Shown here: in pieces, positions 53,505-61,325 of the stretch
Layout of the letters: each line of letters starts with the position of its first letter
Position numbering within the stretch: position 1 is the stretch's first letter
Origin: Burkholderiaceae bacterium
GTDB lineage: Bacteria; Pseudomonadota; Gammaproteobacteria; Burkholderiales; Burkholderiaceae_C
NCBI GenBank assembly: GCA_030695205.1
Contig: JAUYTN010000048.1
Location: 27,326-91,325 of the forward strand
Length of the DNA stretch: 64,000 nt
Direction: 5' to 3'
Program-made: the position numbers and the translations under genes
Notes under the pieces: model-generated
Database searches by the model: none
What the model saw: only the letters and a program-made list of their open reading frames with translations
What the model was told of the DNA's origin: nothing

Positions 53505-53831
53505 TCAGGCCTGCCACACCCCAAACCCTGCCGAGCGCAGGTCAATGCCCACCTCCACCTCCATCGCCTGTGCCTCCCTGTAAGGCATGGGGTTGAATCC
53601 TTCGTACAGGTCGGGCAGCAGGCGCAGGCCGTACCTGAGCACATAGCGGTTGGCCTGAATGCCTCCCTTGTGTTTGTCAAACCGCACATCGGGGTCCAGC
53701 CCCGTTATGCCCACGTACACACACGGTTTACCCGCCACGTAGCCGGGGTTGCACTTGCGAAACTTGGGCTCTTGCCACACATCGGGATGCAGCTCAACCA
53801 CGTACACATGGTGGTGGCCACGGCGGCTCAC
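53505..53831 (-). CDS. GIY-YIG-like small protein coupled to SDR gene
   Basis: 108 aa. HHVYVVELHPDVW and CVYVGITGLDPDVRFDKHKGG resemble the two-strand VY(V)...YVG-x-T core and following Arg of GIY-YIG nuclease-like proteins, but the full catalytic set (later Glu/Asn) is not obvious. GTG 53831 overlaps the stop of the SDR gene by four bases, so it is co-translated. The longer frame to 53921 is rejected because it lies inside the SDR gene. Confidence 0.6.
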   Translation of the reverse strand: MSRRGHHHVYVVELHPDVWQEPKFRKCNPGYVAGKPCVYVGITGLDPDVRFDKHKGGIQANRYVLRYGLRLLPDLYEGFNPMPYREAQAMEVEVGIDLRSAGFGVWQA

Positions 53832-54631
53832 ACCGGCACGGTGTAGTTCAGGGCCATGCGGCCACCGTCCACGGTGACGATTTCGCCGGTGATGTAGCTG
53901 GCCGCGTCGCTGGCCAGCCAAGCCACCACATCGGCAATTTCTTCGGGCTCGCCCAGGCGCTTCATGGGTGTGCGGCTCAAAATTTTGGTGCGTGCAGCCT
54001 CGCTGGTCAGCACCGCTTGGGCGGCCAGTTCGGTGGCAATGGTGCCGGGTGCCACCGCATTCACGCGGATGCCACGGTCGGCCAGCGCCAGCGCCATCAC
54101 CCGCGTCAGCTGGTTGATGCCGCCTTTGCTCACGTTGTAGCTGGCAATGTTCGGAATGGCCAGCACCCCGTTGACCGAACTCATGTTGACGATGGAGCCA
54201 CTGCCGCGCGCGGCCATTTCGCGCGCCACGGCCTGCCCCATCAGGAACGCACCCTTCAGGTTGACGCGCAGCACCTCGTCAAAGTCGGCTTCGGTCACGT
54301 CCAGAAAATCGGCGGCTTTGAAGATGCCGGCGTTGTTCACCAGCACGTCTATGTGCACATGTGCGGCCACCGCTTGCGCCACCGTGTGGGCCACGTCAGC
54401 CTGGCGGCCCACGTCGCAGTGCACATACAGGCCACCGAGCTCGGTGGCCAAGGCCTGGCCGGGGGTGTCGGCCACGTCGGCCAGCACCACGTGTGCGCCT
54501 TCGCGGGCAAAGCGCCGCGCGCACGCGGCACCAATGCCCTGGGCCCCACCGGTGATCAACACCACGCGGCCCTGGTGGCCGAATTGAACAAGGGGAGGGG
54601 TGGAAGTGGGGGCGGGCGTGTTTGTGTTCAT
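53828..54631 (-). CDS. Short-chain dehydrogenase/reductase (FabG-like)
   Basis: 267 aa. NAD(P) motif VVLITGGAQGIGAACARRF (Gly-rich, about residues 23-41), VLVNNAGIF, catalytic Ser in VNMSSVNG (about 148) and YNVSKGG with the Tyr/Lys pair (about 163-167). C-terminal EIVTVDGGRM as in 3-oxoacyl-reductase-type SDRs. Substrate is not predictable. It precedes the GIY-YIG-like gene with a 4-base overlap. Confidence 0.92.
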   Translation of the reverse strand: MNTNTPAPTSTPPLVQFGHQGRVVLITGGAQGIGAACARRFAREGAHVVLADVADTPGQALATELGGLYVHCDVGRQADVAHTVAQAVAAHVHIDVLVNNAGIFKAADFLDVTEADFDEVLRVNLKGAFLMGQAVAREMAARGSGSIVNMSSVNGVLAIPNIASYNVSKGGINQLTRVMALALADRGIRVNAVAPGTIATELAAQAVLTSEAARTKILSRTPMKRLGEPEEIADVVAWLASDAASYITGEIVTVDGGRMALNYTVPV

Positions 54632-54706
54632 GCCGACATGCTAATGGGTCAGCACGCACCAAACACAGGCATCATCCCTGGCAGGGAAGCACTCCAACAC
54701 ATTCAC

Positions 54707-56647
54707 ATGGCCACACTGATACCCGCCCTTGGCACTTGCGTGTCGCGCATGACCAGCGGCGAGCGCCGCACCGCCGAGCGGCTGGAACACAAGCTCGATG
54801 CCGACTACCTGCTGTAGTACGACGTGGCCGTGGGCCCGCGCCACCAGCACCCCGACTTTGTGGTGATGCACCCACGCCGGGGCATCCTCATTTTGGAGGT
54901 GAAAGACTTTCGCCTCTCCACCCTCATACAGGCCGATAAACAAAGCTGGACCATCCACGCTGAAAGCGGCCCCAAAACCATTCCCAACCCGTTGGAGCAG
55001 GCCCGGCAATACGCCCACCAGGTGGTGAATGCGCTGGAGCGCGACCCCCAGCTGGTGCAGGCCGAGGGGCGGCACCGGGGCAAGCTGGCGTTTCCGTGGA
55101 GCTACGGCGTGGTGCTGCCCAACATCACCCGCGCCCAGTTTGACAAGGCCGAGCTGGCCCAAGCTATCGAGCCGCACCGCGTGGTGTGCCAGGACGAAAT
55201 GGCCGAGGCCGTGGACCCAGAAGCTCTGCAAAGCCGCCTGTGGGACATGTTCCCGTTTGGCATGCGCGGAGCCATGTCATTGCCGCAGCTGGACCGGGTG
55301 CGCTGGATCATGTTCCCTGACGTGCGCGTGCCCGTGCAGGGCGCCCTGTTTGCCGCCCAGGCAAGCGAAGGCGAAAGTGACGACGCCGAGCCCGAGCTGC
55401 CCAGCATCATGCGGGTGATGGACATCCAGCAAGAGCAACTGGCCCGCAGCCTGGGCGACGGGCACCGCGTCATTCACGGCGTGGCGGGCTCGGGCAAAAC
55501 CATGCTGCTGGGTTACCGCGCCCAGCACCTGGCGCAGGCTTTTCATGATGAAAATGGCCCCCAGCGCAAGCCAGTGCTCATTCTTTGCTACAACGAACCA
55601 CTGGCCAGACAGCTTGCCAGCGTGATGAGCGCCAAAGGCATTGCCGACCGTGTGCACGCCGTGCACTTTCACAAATGGTGCCGCGACCAACTGGTGGCCT
55701 TCGGCCAGACCCTGCCACCCCACCACATGCCCGTGGAAGCCAAGATGGCCGACATGGTGCAGCGTGTCATCACCGGGGTGGAGCGCAACCAGATACCCGC
55801 CGGGCAGTACCAGGCCGTGCTGGTGGACGAGGGGCACGACTTTGCGCCCGAGTGGCTCAAGCTCATCACCCAAATGGTGGACCCCGCCACCCACAGCCTG
55901 CTGGTGCTGTACGACGACGCCCAAAGCATTTACGACCGTGCCCGCAAAAAGAACTTCAGCTTCAAAAGCGTGGGCATACAGGCGCAGGGGCGCACCACCA
56001 TCCTCAAAATCAACTACCGCAACACGCGGCAGATTCTGCAAACCGCCAGCCTGGTGGCCGCTGAATACCTGTACCCCCACGCTCCGCCGCTGCGCGGGTC
56101 GCTGCCCCCCAAGGGGGCTGATCCGGCTTGGGGCGGCCCGGCACCGGATCATCTGCTGACGGCTGAGGATAAAGACGAAGACGGCATTCCCATGCTCAAA
56201 CCCGTGAGCTGCGGGCGCGATGGCGAAGCACCGCTCATCATCCGCCTGCCCACCCTGCGGGCCGAGGCCATGCACATGGTGGAGCTGCTGGCCCACGCCC
56301 ACCAGGACGGCCACGCCTGGGGCGATATGGCCATTCTGTGCCGCCACCACCAGGACATGTATTTGTGCGCCAACGTGCTGAACCGGCGCGGGCTGCCCTA
56401 CCAGGTACGCGACAAAACCGGCCAGTTTGACCCGACGGCCGACACCATCAAGGTGTTGACGTTGCACGCCAGCAAGGGGCTGGAGTTTCCGGTGGTGGGC
56501 CTGCTGGGCGCGGGCCACATGCCCGCCGAGGGCGAAGACGAGCGCGAAGAAGCCAAGCTGTTTTACGTGGGCGCCACGCGGGCCACCCACCGGCTCATTT
56601 TGGGCATGGGCGGGGAAGGGCGGTTTGGGGCGCGGCTGGCGGGTTGA
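54707..56647 (+). pseudogene. NERD-domain UvrD-like helicase with an in-frame amber codon
   Basis: The natural frame opens at ATG 54707 (MATLIPALGTCVSRMTSGER...) and is interrupted by TAG at 54815-54817, codon 37, then continues unbroken for 609 codons to 56647. The N-terminal NERD nuclease motif HPDFVVMHPRRGILILEVKDF follows directly after the stop. Helicase motifs are VAGSGKTMLLGY, LVDEGHDF, INYRNTR and TLHASKGLEFPVVGL. A GTG at 54824 could restart but has no ribosome site. The frame looks recently broken or recoded; sequencing error is possible. Confidence 0.8.
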
Positions 56648-56760
56648 CGCAAGCGGGGTTTGTAGCTACATTGCCGCTACGTACCGTGCAAACCCAGCAA
56701 CCCAATTCGCTGTGGTTCAAACTGCACCCACACACTCAGCGCTTCATTTCCAAACACACT

Positions 56761-57075
56761 ATGCAAACAGCAACGTATGGCAAATCAGCCGAAATCCGCT
56801 CGCGGATTGAGCCTGACCTGAAAAAACAATCTACCGAAGTGCTGGCCGATTTGGGCCTTGACCTGAGCGCCGCCATCCGGTTGTTCCTGCGCCAGGTGGT
56901 GGAGGTAGGTGGTTTGCCTTTCGAGGTCAAAAAGCCCACACCTGAAACGGTGGCGGCCATGACGGAAGCCCGCGCCATGTCGGCGGTACGTTTCGATTCT
57001 GCGAAAGAGTTATTTGATGGTCTTGACCAACAAACCGGCAAAGGCAAAGCGCGCGCCGCTGCCAAGAAAAGCTGA
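56761..57075 (+). CDS. RelB/DinJ-family antitoxin, orphan
   Basis: 104 aa. Ribbon-helix-helix part with KSAEIRSRIEPDLKKQSTEVLADLGLDLS split over residues 7-35, then AIRLFLRQVVEVGGLPFEVK, the DinJ signature, and a C-terminal extension. ATG 56761 is preferred over the long upstream frame. Its usual YafQ toxin partner is missing: only remnants follow. It may still bind its own promoter or neutralise a related toxin. Confidence 0.88.
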   Translation: MQTATYGKSAEIRSRIEPDLKKQSTEVLADLGLDLSAAIRLFLRQVVEVGGLPFEVKKPTPETVAAMTEARAMSAVRFDSAKELFDGLDQQTGKGKARAAAKKS

Positions 57076-57090
57076 CCACACACGGCAGTT

Positions 57091-57162
57091 TGGCAAGAGC
57101 TGAGTGCCGACAGCGTGATCTTTGTGCGCGCCGGAACACACTCTGAGTTGTTTGGGCGATAG
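57091..57162 (+). pseudogene. C-terminal remnant of a YafQ-type toxin
   Basis: In the frame after the antitoxin stop, the reading SVIFVRAGTHSELFG plus stop matches the conserved C-terminus of YafQ-type toxins (compare the RTGTHAALFG ending of E. coli YafQ). The rest of the toxin gene is absent, so an internal deletion is inferred. Confidence 0.6.
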
Positions 57163-57244
57163 CCCACATGAACCCCTATAACGCCCTGCCAGTTGGCTGA
57201 GTCAGCCGGTTGGCCCGTTTGTCGAAGTCAACCAGCAAGACCTG

Positions 57245-57355
57245 TGACGCATGGCCGACGACGTGGTGACGGTGAGCGTAATTGCCGTGGGCCAAGCGCG
57301 ACAAGTTGGCGGTGTATGACACGGCTGCGCAGCGCAGAGTTCATCAAATTAAATA
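57245..57355 (+). pseudogene. Frameshifted RelE-type toxin remnant
   Basis: One frame gives MADDVVTVSVIAVGQAR and the next frame continues RDKLAVYDTAAQR; joined they resemble the C-terminal end of RelE/ParE toxins (VLAVGKRDKxxVY). A frameshift near 57297 separates them, and no intact N-terminus is seen. Call is from pattern resemblance only. Confidence 0.45.
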
Positions 57356-57396
57356 GCTGCTTGCGCTTATAAATAAAGCGATAGAGGTATAAAAGA
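57353..57396. repeat. Dispersed intergenic repeat, copy 3
   Basis: ATAGCTGCTTGCGCTTATAA then ATAAAGCGATAGAGGTATAA. Same family as at 14347; GCGCTT pairs with AAGCG. Together with the toxin remnants it fills the 336-base gap between 57076 and 57411. Confidence 0.75.
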
Positions 57397-57411
57397 TTAA
57401 GAAAATCTGGT

Positions 57412-57672
57412 TCAGTCACTTGCGCCAACCGCTGGCGTCAGAAGATTGGGGTACTTTGCAGCCACTGCAGCCAAGGCCACTGCCTTGAGTTCTCCGCGCT
57501 TGTACGCATCCGGCCGGTCGTCAGCCTCTTTGGCCCAGAGCGCATCCAGCGCGGTGTATTCCTCGCTCAGCGCGTCAAATGCTTCTTGCACGCCGGGCTT
57601 GGCCAGCAGCGCATCGCGGAAATCCGCATCGTGCGGCACGGGTTGGTAGCCAGTTTCAGCCATGAGCGTCAT
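57412..57672 (-). CDS. Small acidic protein, possibly antitoxin-related
   Basis: 86 aa. ALLAKPGVQEAFDALSEEYTALDAL resembles the N-terminal segment of HigA-like antitoxins, but no helix-turn-helix follows, so function is unknown. Its start overlaps the DUF2283 stop by four bases, so it belongs to the same operon as the zeta module. Confidence 0.6.
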   Translation of the reverse strand: MTLMAETGYQPVPHDADFRDALLAKPGVQEAFDALSEEYTALDALWAKEADDRPDAYKRGELKAVALAAVAAKYPNLLTPAVGASD

Positions 57673-57860
57673 GCCGCCTTTTTGTATTCCAGCGGCAGCA
57701 GCCCTTCCTTCTTCGCATCCAGCAATACGATTTCCACGATGGTGCCGTCTTCTGCGTAGCTGATGTGGGTGGGCCAGCCCTGCGAGGTTTCACGCACGAT
57801 GGGCTTGTCAGACACCCTGATTTGCAGGATGTCGTCGTCTTCAAAATAAGTGGACTTCAT
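57669..57860 (-). CDS. DUF2283 family protein, copy 1
   Basis: 63 aa, a small beta-rich protein (MKSTYFEDDDILQIRVSDKP ... ISYAEDGTIVEIVLLDA). DUF2283 proteins are usually paired with a DUF4258 partner; here the partner is missing, and only a trace of its end survives just upstream. Differs from copy 2 (61134) at only four residues. ATG 57860 is the conserved start. Confidence 0.88.
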   Translation of the reverse strand: MKSTYFEDDDILQIRVSDKPIVRETSQGWPTHISYAEDGTIVEIVLLDAKKEGLLPLEYKKAA

Positions 57861-57897
57861 GGCATGGGCGCAGCTGATTCTCATGGCCTTACATCGC

Positions 57898-58119
57898 TCA
57901 GGTACCTTCTTTTGCGTTGTGCAGCGAATGTTGCTCGGCCAGCAAGCGCAAATACTCTTGCGGGCTGACATGCACCACTTGCCCGTTTTCTGCCAGCACC
58001 ATTTGGGTGTTGGTGCGTTTGGCATCTTCTGCAGCACGCAGCCCGGCGCGGGCCAGTGCGTTCAATGCTGCTTGGGCTGGGTCCAACGAAAGGTCAGCTG
58101 GTTGCAAAACGGCACTCAT
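57898..58119 (-). CDS. Putative antitoxin partner of the zeta-like toxin
   Basis: 73 aa. Helical start (LDPAQAALNALARAGLRAAEDAKR) and a strand pair MVLAENGQVVHVSPQEYLRLL resemble small proteins found next to zeta-type kinases. It overlaps the zeta gene end by four bases and is translated after it (toxin-first order). Neutralising role is inferred from context. Confidence 0.65.
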   Translation of the reverse strand: MSAVLQPADLSLDPAQAALNALARAGLRAAEDAKRTNTQMVLAENGQVVHVSPQEYLRLLAEQHSLHNAKEGT

Positions 58120-58643
58120 GGGTTGGCTCCTTGTGCCAGCAGGGTGGGCTGGCGGTTTTGGTTGTCGTACAGAAACCAGGCGTTGACGAGGGGCTTGTAG
58201 GTGTTTTCAAACTGGTTCAGACCCGCATCGAACCGACGCCGAACCACTGCGTCTGGAATGTGATGCCCACCTTGGGACACCCGCAATCGCACGCGTTCAA
58301 TGGCCATGTCTGCCGTTGGCAACTGCAAAAAATACAAACTGACCTGATAGCCCAGCGCACGCCAATGCAGCACTTTTGCTGCATACGCCCGGCCAGACAG
58401 GGTCGTTTCCAGCGCAAAACTGCGGCGATGGGCCACATGGTCATCTATTTCTGCCAGCATGATGCGCCCCGCCTTGATGGCGGCAACCTCAGGTGCAAAG
58501 GGCGACAGGCCCGCTGCAATCAGGTCTGCATTGACGAACACCGGGCACTGCGCCTCTGCTGGCAGAAATTCGCGTGCAAAGGTGGTCTTATCGGCACCGT
58601 TGGGGCCAGCAATGATGAGGGCGCGGGGCTGTGCTTCTGGCAT
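58116..58643 (-). CDS. Zeta-toxin-family kinase with altered P-loop
   Basis: 175 aa. Zeta-type kinases phosphorylate UDP-N-acetylglucosamine. The family frame is clear: LIIAGPNGADKTTFARE near the start, PVFVNADLIAAGLSPF with the substrate Asp, ALETTLSG, GYQVSLYFLQLP and VRRRFDAGLNQF. The P-loop normally reads GPNGAGKTT; here the Gly before Lys is Asp (GAT codon), which should hamper ATP binding, so the toxin may be inactive. Otherwise full length. Confidence 0.87.
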   Translation of the reverse strand: MPEAQPRALIIAGPNGADKTTFAREFLPAEAQCPVFVNADLIAAGLSPFAPEVAAIKAGRIMLAEIDDHVAHRRSFALETTLSGRAYAAKVLHWRALGYQVSLYFLQLPTADMAIERVRLRVSQGGHHIPDAVVRRRFDAGLNQFENTYKPLVNAWFLYDNQNRQPTLLAQGANP

Positions 58644-58664
58644 GCGGGTTTGGCTCCGAGCCAG

Positions 58665-59204
58665 TCAGAACGAAGACCCCGGCCCGCTCAAAAACGCCAG
58701 TTCTTCCGGCGTGGAGCTGCGACCCAGAGCGGCGTTGCGGTGAGGGTAGCGGCCAAAGCGGTCGATGATGGCCTTGTGCGCGTGTTCGAAACGCAGGTTG
58801 TCTTCCAGCCCAGGTTGCGAAAACAGCGCCACTGCTTGCTCATGTATCAGCGCCGATTCGCTGTGCATGTAGGGCATGTAGGCAAAGCGGCGTTGGTCCA
58901 CCGTCAGGTTGCGGTCGGCACTGCTGGCCACCAGCTCTTGCGCCAGCGCCAGGGCCAGCGCGTCCTGAGCAAAGGCGCGGGGCGTGTTGCGGTACACGTT
59001 GCGCGAAAACTGGTCCAGCACAATGATTTCCGCCAGCCGCCCCTCTGCCGTGGCGCGCCAGGCAAACAACTCACACCGCGCAGCAACCTCCAGCGTGGCA
59101 CCGAAGCGGGCGCGGATGTCTTCGTCCAGCGCAGCGTCTTTGGCGAAGTGCTGCTTGGGGGTCAGCTCGGTGAACCAGAAGCGGAGGATGGGTTTTGGGT
59201 GCAT
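58665..59204 (-). CDS. DUF924 family protein, copy 2
   Basis: 179 aa, full length. ILRFWFTELTPKQHF, IVLDQFSRNVYR, FAYMPYMHSE, FGRYPHRNAALGR and the C-terminal SGPGSSF are shared with the other copies. Closest to copy 3, with long DNA identity over the 3' half. ATG 59204 is preferred; a TTG at 59237 overlaps the RES gene stop. Lies directly after the RES toxin gene on the same strand. Function unknown. Confidence 0.9.
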   Translation of the reverse strand: MHPKPILRFWFTELTPKQHFAKDAALDEDIRARFGATLEVAARCELFAWRATAEGRLAEIIVLDQFSRNVYRNTPRAFAQDALALALAQELVASSADRNLTVDQRRFAYMPYMHSESALIHEQAVALFSQPGLEDNLRFEHAHKAIIDRFGRYPHRNAALGRSSTPEELAFLSGPGSSF

Positions 59205-59233
59205 CGAATAAGAATTCCGAAGAAAAAAGGCAG

Positions 59234-59827
59234 TCAACCCATGTCTGGGAGGTCGATCAACGGCACACCCGAGCGTCTGGCGGCATCGGCCACACAGCTC
59301 AGCAGCTGCCGAGTGCCGGGCTTGACCAGCGGCAGGGACGCGACTTTCTTCATCTGCGCCATACCCGACTCAAACAGGGCGATGCACGCATGGTGGGGAT
59401 GTTGCGCTGAGGCATACACAACACCGTCCAGGTGCTGGGCTCGACACTCTTGTGCAAAGGCCTGTGTGATGGCGATTCTTTGGGCTTGCAGCACGGGATA
59501 GGGCTCGGCCAAAGCCCGCAAATCTGCCAGGCGCAAACGGCCCTTGGTGAGGAACTGCACCAGAGACCTGCGTGCCAAGTCGTCCAAGGACCGGCTGTGA
59601 ACATCTCGCCGGAAAACGGATTCGTACAGCGCGGTGTGTTCGCTGTCGGCGAGGTAAGCCGTTGCCTCGGAAGGCAAACAAAAGCGCCCTGTTTGCAAGC
59701 CTGTGGGTGCCAGCAACAAGCCGTTGATGCGCACACTGGTTTTGCGTGCGCGGGTCAGCTGCACACGATGAAAGCACTGTCCCGGAGCTAGCTCAAGGAT
59801 GGGTGGATGTAGCTCGTTGAATTTCAT
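59234..59827 (-). CDS. RES-domain toxin
   Basis: 197 aa. RES toxins degrade NAD+. Conserved residues seen are Arg in CFHRVQL (about residue 20), Tyr/Glu in ALYESVF (about 67-70) and the ALFESG motif (about 151). It follows an Xre/ParS-type antitoxin gene with a 12-base gap, the classic order. Appears intact. Confidence 0.88.
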   Translation of the reverse strand: MKFNELHPPILELAPGQCFHRVQLTRARKTSVRINGLLLAPTGLQTGRFCLPSEATAYLADSEHTALYESVFRRDVHSRSLDDLARRSLVQFLTKGRLRLADLRALAEPYPVLQAQRIAITQAFAQECRAQHLDGVVYASAQHPHHACIALFESGMAQMKKVASLPLVKPGTRQLLSCVADAARRSGVPLIDLPDMG

Positions 59828-59839
59828 GGACAGAGGCAG

Positions 59840-60307
59840 TCAATGCCCTTCTGCCGTGGCCAGATCGATCACGCGCTGGGCGGGTGTGCCTTGCTCCAGT
59901 GCGGTGCGGGGTGACTGGCCGTCCAGTGCCGTGTGTGGGCTTTCCAGAAAAGCCAGCAATTGCCAGCCATCGGATGAACCCAAGGCGGCGGCCACGGGCG
60001 CGATCACCGGAAAGATGAACGGCTCAAACTGCCAGCGAGGCAGCTTGTGGCCCCGGCGCAGGTGCGACACGCCAATGCATCGGCCAGCCTTGATCCAGGT
60101 GTTCATGGTCACGCGGGTGGTGCCTGACAGGGCGGCCGCTTCGTCGGTGGTGATCATGTCGGCAGCCTGAATGCGTTGCAGCCGGTATTGCGCGCCAAAG
60201 CGCAGCAGCGCGTTGGTTTGCGCTTCCGAGGCATAGGGGTCTTGGCCGCTAGCTTTGTCACGGGGCAGATCTGGGGTGGCAGAGAGGGGGAAGGTGAGGG
60301 TGTTCAT
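59840..60307 (-). CDS. Xre/ParS-type (DUF2384) antitoxin of the RES pair
   Basis: 155 aa. A central helix-turn-helix-like stretch ITTDEAAALSGTTRVTMNTW (about residues 52-71) and a C-terminal DUF2384-like part (LLAFLESPHTALDGQSPRTAL, about 116-136) form the usual RES-partner antitoxin. ATG 60307 chosen; the frame continues upstream without support. Expected to repress the operon and block the RES active site. Confidence 0.85.
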   Translation of the reverse strand: MNTLTFPLSATPDLPRDKASGQDPYASEAQTNALLRFGAQYRLQRIQAADMITTDEAAALSGTTRVTMNTWIKAGRCIGVSHLRRGHKLPRWQFEPFIFPVIAPVAAALGSSDGWQLLAFLESPHTALDGQSPRTALEQGTPAQRVIDLATAEGH

Positions 60308-60344
60308 GGCGTTCTTCCTGGGGCACCCGCTTGTCCAATGAAAC

Positions 60345-60371
60345 GGGGCCAGCACCCAACATGCTGGCCCC
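60345..60371. terminator. Hairpin before the Xre/RES operon
   Basis: GGGGCCAGCA and TGCTGGCCCC form a perfect 10-bp stem with loop CCCAACA; GTCATTTTA follows on the plus strand. It lies directly after the stop of a minus-strand frame (60378) and may be the terminator of a lost gene. Confidence 0.5.
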
Positions 60372-60377
60372 GTCATT

Positions 60378-60491
60378 TTAGGATGATTGGTAAATTTCGT
60401 AAAGTTCGTCTCGAATAAGGACTTCAATCGCCGACACCATCGTGGCGAGAGGGATGGTGGAGCGCAAACCGGGAATTTGCGCTTCATGCAT
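60378..60491 (-). pseudogene. Possible C-terminal fragment of a lost gene
   Basis: 37-codon frame starting in the palindrome (MHEAQIPGLRSTIPLATMV...) and ending RDELYEIYQSS just before a terminator-like hairpin. The hairpin position suggests this is the true end of a former gene cut at the palindrome. I do not recognise it. Confidence 0.3.
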
Positions 60492-60501
60492 GAAGCGCAA
60501 A
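60476..60501. repeat. 26-bp perfect palindrome
   Basis: TTTGCGCTTCATG and its exact complement meet without spacer. Gene fragments read outward from both sides, so it may mark a rearrangement joint. Confidence 0.85.
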
Positions 60502-60777
60502 GCCCAAAAAACCAACCACCCCCAGCTTTCGGCCAGCCAGCGCAAGGTGCTGAACAAGCTGTACGACTTCGGCCCAGACGGCTTTGCCAATGGCCTGAGC
60601 ACCGAGAAATACACGTCAATCGCCCAAGTGTCACGCGCCACGGCCTACCGGGAGTTGACCGACTTGGTGGCGCAGGGCGTGCTGGTGAAAAGCGGGGTGG
60701 GCCGGGGGACGTGGTATGCGTTGGTGGGGGCGATGGGGTTCGGAACCGAGGGTTTTCAGGTTCAGGTGGAACTCTAA
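60490..60777 (+). pseudogene. C-terminal remnant of a Fic-family protein
   Basis: 95 codons. LSASQRKVLNKLYDFGPDGF and TSIAQVSRATAYRELTDLVAQG match the winged-helix tail of long Fic proteins (consensus RQRKVLNRLL...SRATASREIADLV). No Fic domain precedes it; the sequence upstream is the palindrome. It is read as a decayed fragment rather than a gene. Confidence 0.6.
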
Positions 60778-60783
60778 AAAACA

Positions 60784-60829
60784 ATAGCTTCTGGCGCTTT
60801 ATAGATAAGCGCTGAGCGCCATTTTTATT
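60784..60829. repeat. Dispersed intergenic repeat, copy 4
   Basis: ATAGCTTCTGGCGCTTTATA then GATAAGCGCTGAGCGCC and a T run. The best hairpin of the family here is GGCGCTT with AAGCGCT. It follows the Fic fragment. Confidence 0.75.
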
Positions 60830-60859
60830 CAATAACTGTCTGACAGGTAAACCGCAGAC

Positions 60860-61111
60860 TTAAGCCATTTGTGCCGCGTTGACCAGCTCATGCAGCCGGG
60901 TGCCCGAAAGCTCCAATCCGTTGGGCCAGCACAGCGCGCCAGCGTCCACGAAGCAGCGCCCGAAGTAGGCCGGATCGCGCAACGCTTCCAGCAGCGGGCC
61001 TTGCCGGGTGGAGATGTAGGCCGCACCATTGAATACGCCCTGTGTGTGGTCGCTGAAACCCAACTCCAGCATGTTGGCGTTCACAGGCTTGACGTTCAGC
61101 AACTTGATCAC
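60860..61111 (-). CDS. DUF2442 family protein
   Basis: 83 aa. LLNVKPVNANMLELGFSDHTQGVFNG and LSGTRLHELVNAA are typical of DUF2442, small proteins found next to DUF4160 or similar partners in toxin-antitoxin-like pairs. GTG 61111 is the likely start; there is no strong ribosome site. Third gene of the operon after DUF4258 and DUF2283. Function unknown. Confidence 0.75.
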   Translation of the reverse strand: MIKLLNVKPVNANMLELGFSDHTQGVFNGAAYISTRQGPLLEALRDPAYFGRCFVDAGALCWPNGLELSGTRLHELVNAAQMA

Positions 61112-61133
61112 GGTCGGTGCTTTGGATGTGGTT

Positions 61134-61325
61134 TCACGCTGCCTTCTTATATTCCAGCGGTAGCAGTCCTTCCTTCTTCGCATCCAGCAGCACAATTTCC
61201 ACGATGGTGCCGTCTTCTGCGTAGCTGATATTGGTGTGCCAGCCTTGGGAGGTTTCACGCACGATGGGCTTGTCAGACACCAGAATTTGCAGGATGTCGT
61301 CGTCTTCAAAATAAGTGGATTTCAT
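61134..61325 (-). CDS. DUF2283 family protein, copy 2
   Basis: 63 aa, nearly identical to copy 1 (57669) in protein and DNA. Its ATG overlaps the DUF4258 stop by four bases. Here the DUF4258-DUF2283 pair is complete, so this copy shows the ancestral arrangement that copy 1 has lost. A toxin-antitoxin role is suspected for such pairs, not proven. Confidence 0.88.
   Translation of the reverse strand: MKSTYFEDDDILQILVSDKPIVRETSQGWHTNISYAEDGTIVEIVLLDAKKEGLLPLEYKKAA

Noticed and set aside
54815..54817. TAG as a pyrrolysine or other recoded codon in the NERD helicase
   Set aside because: No sign of a pylT/pylS system and no reason for recoding at this position; mutation or sequencing error is simpler.
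56662..56680. GTAGC...GCTAC inverted repeat before the RelB gene as an operator
   Set aside because: Only 5-bp arms; too weak to separate from chance in this GC-rich sequence.
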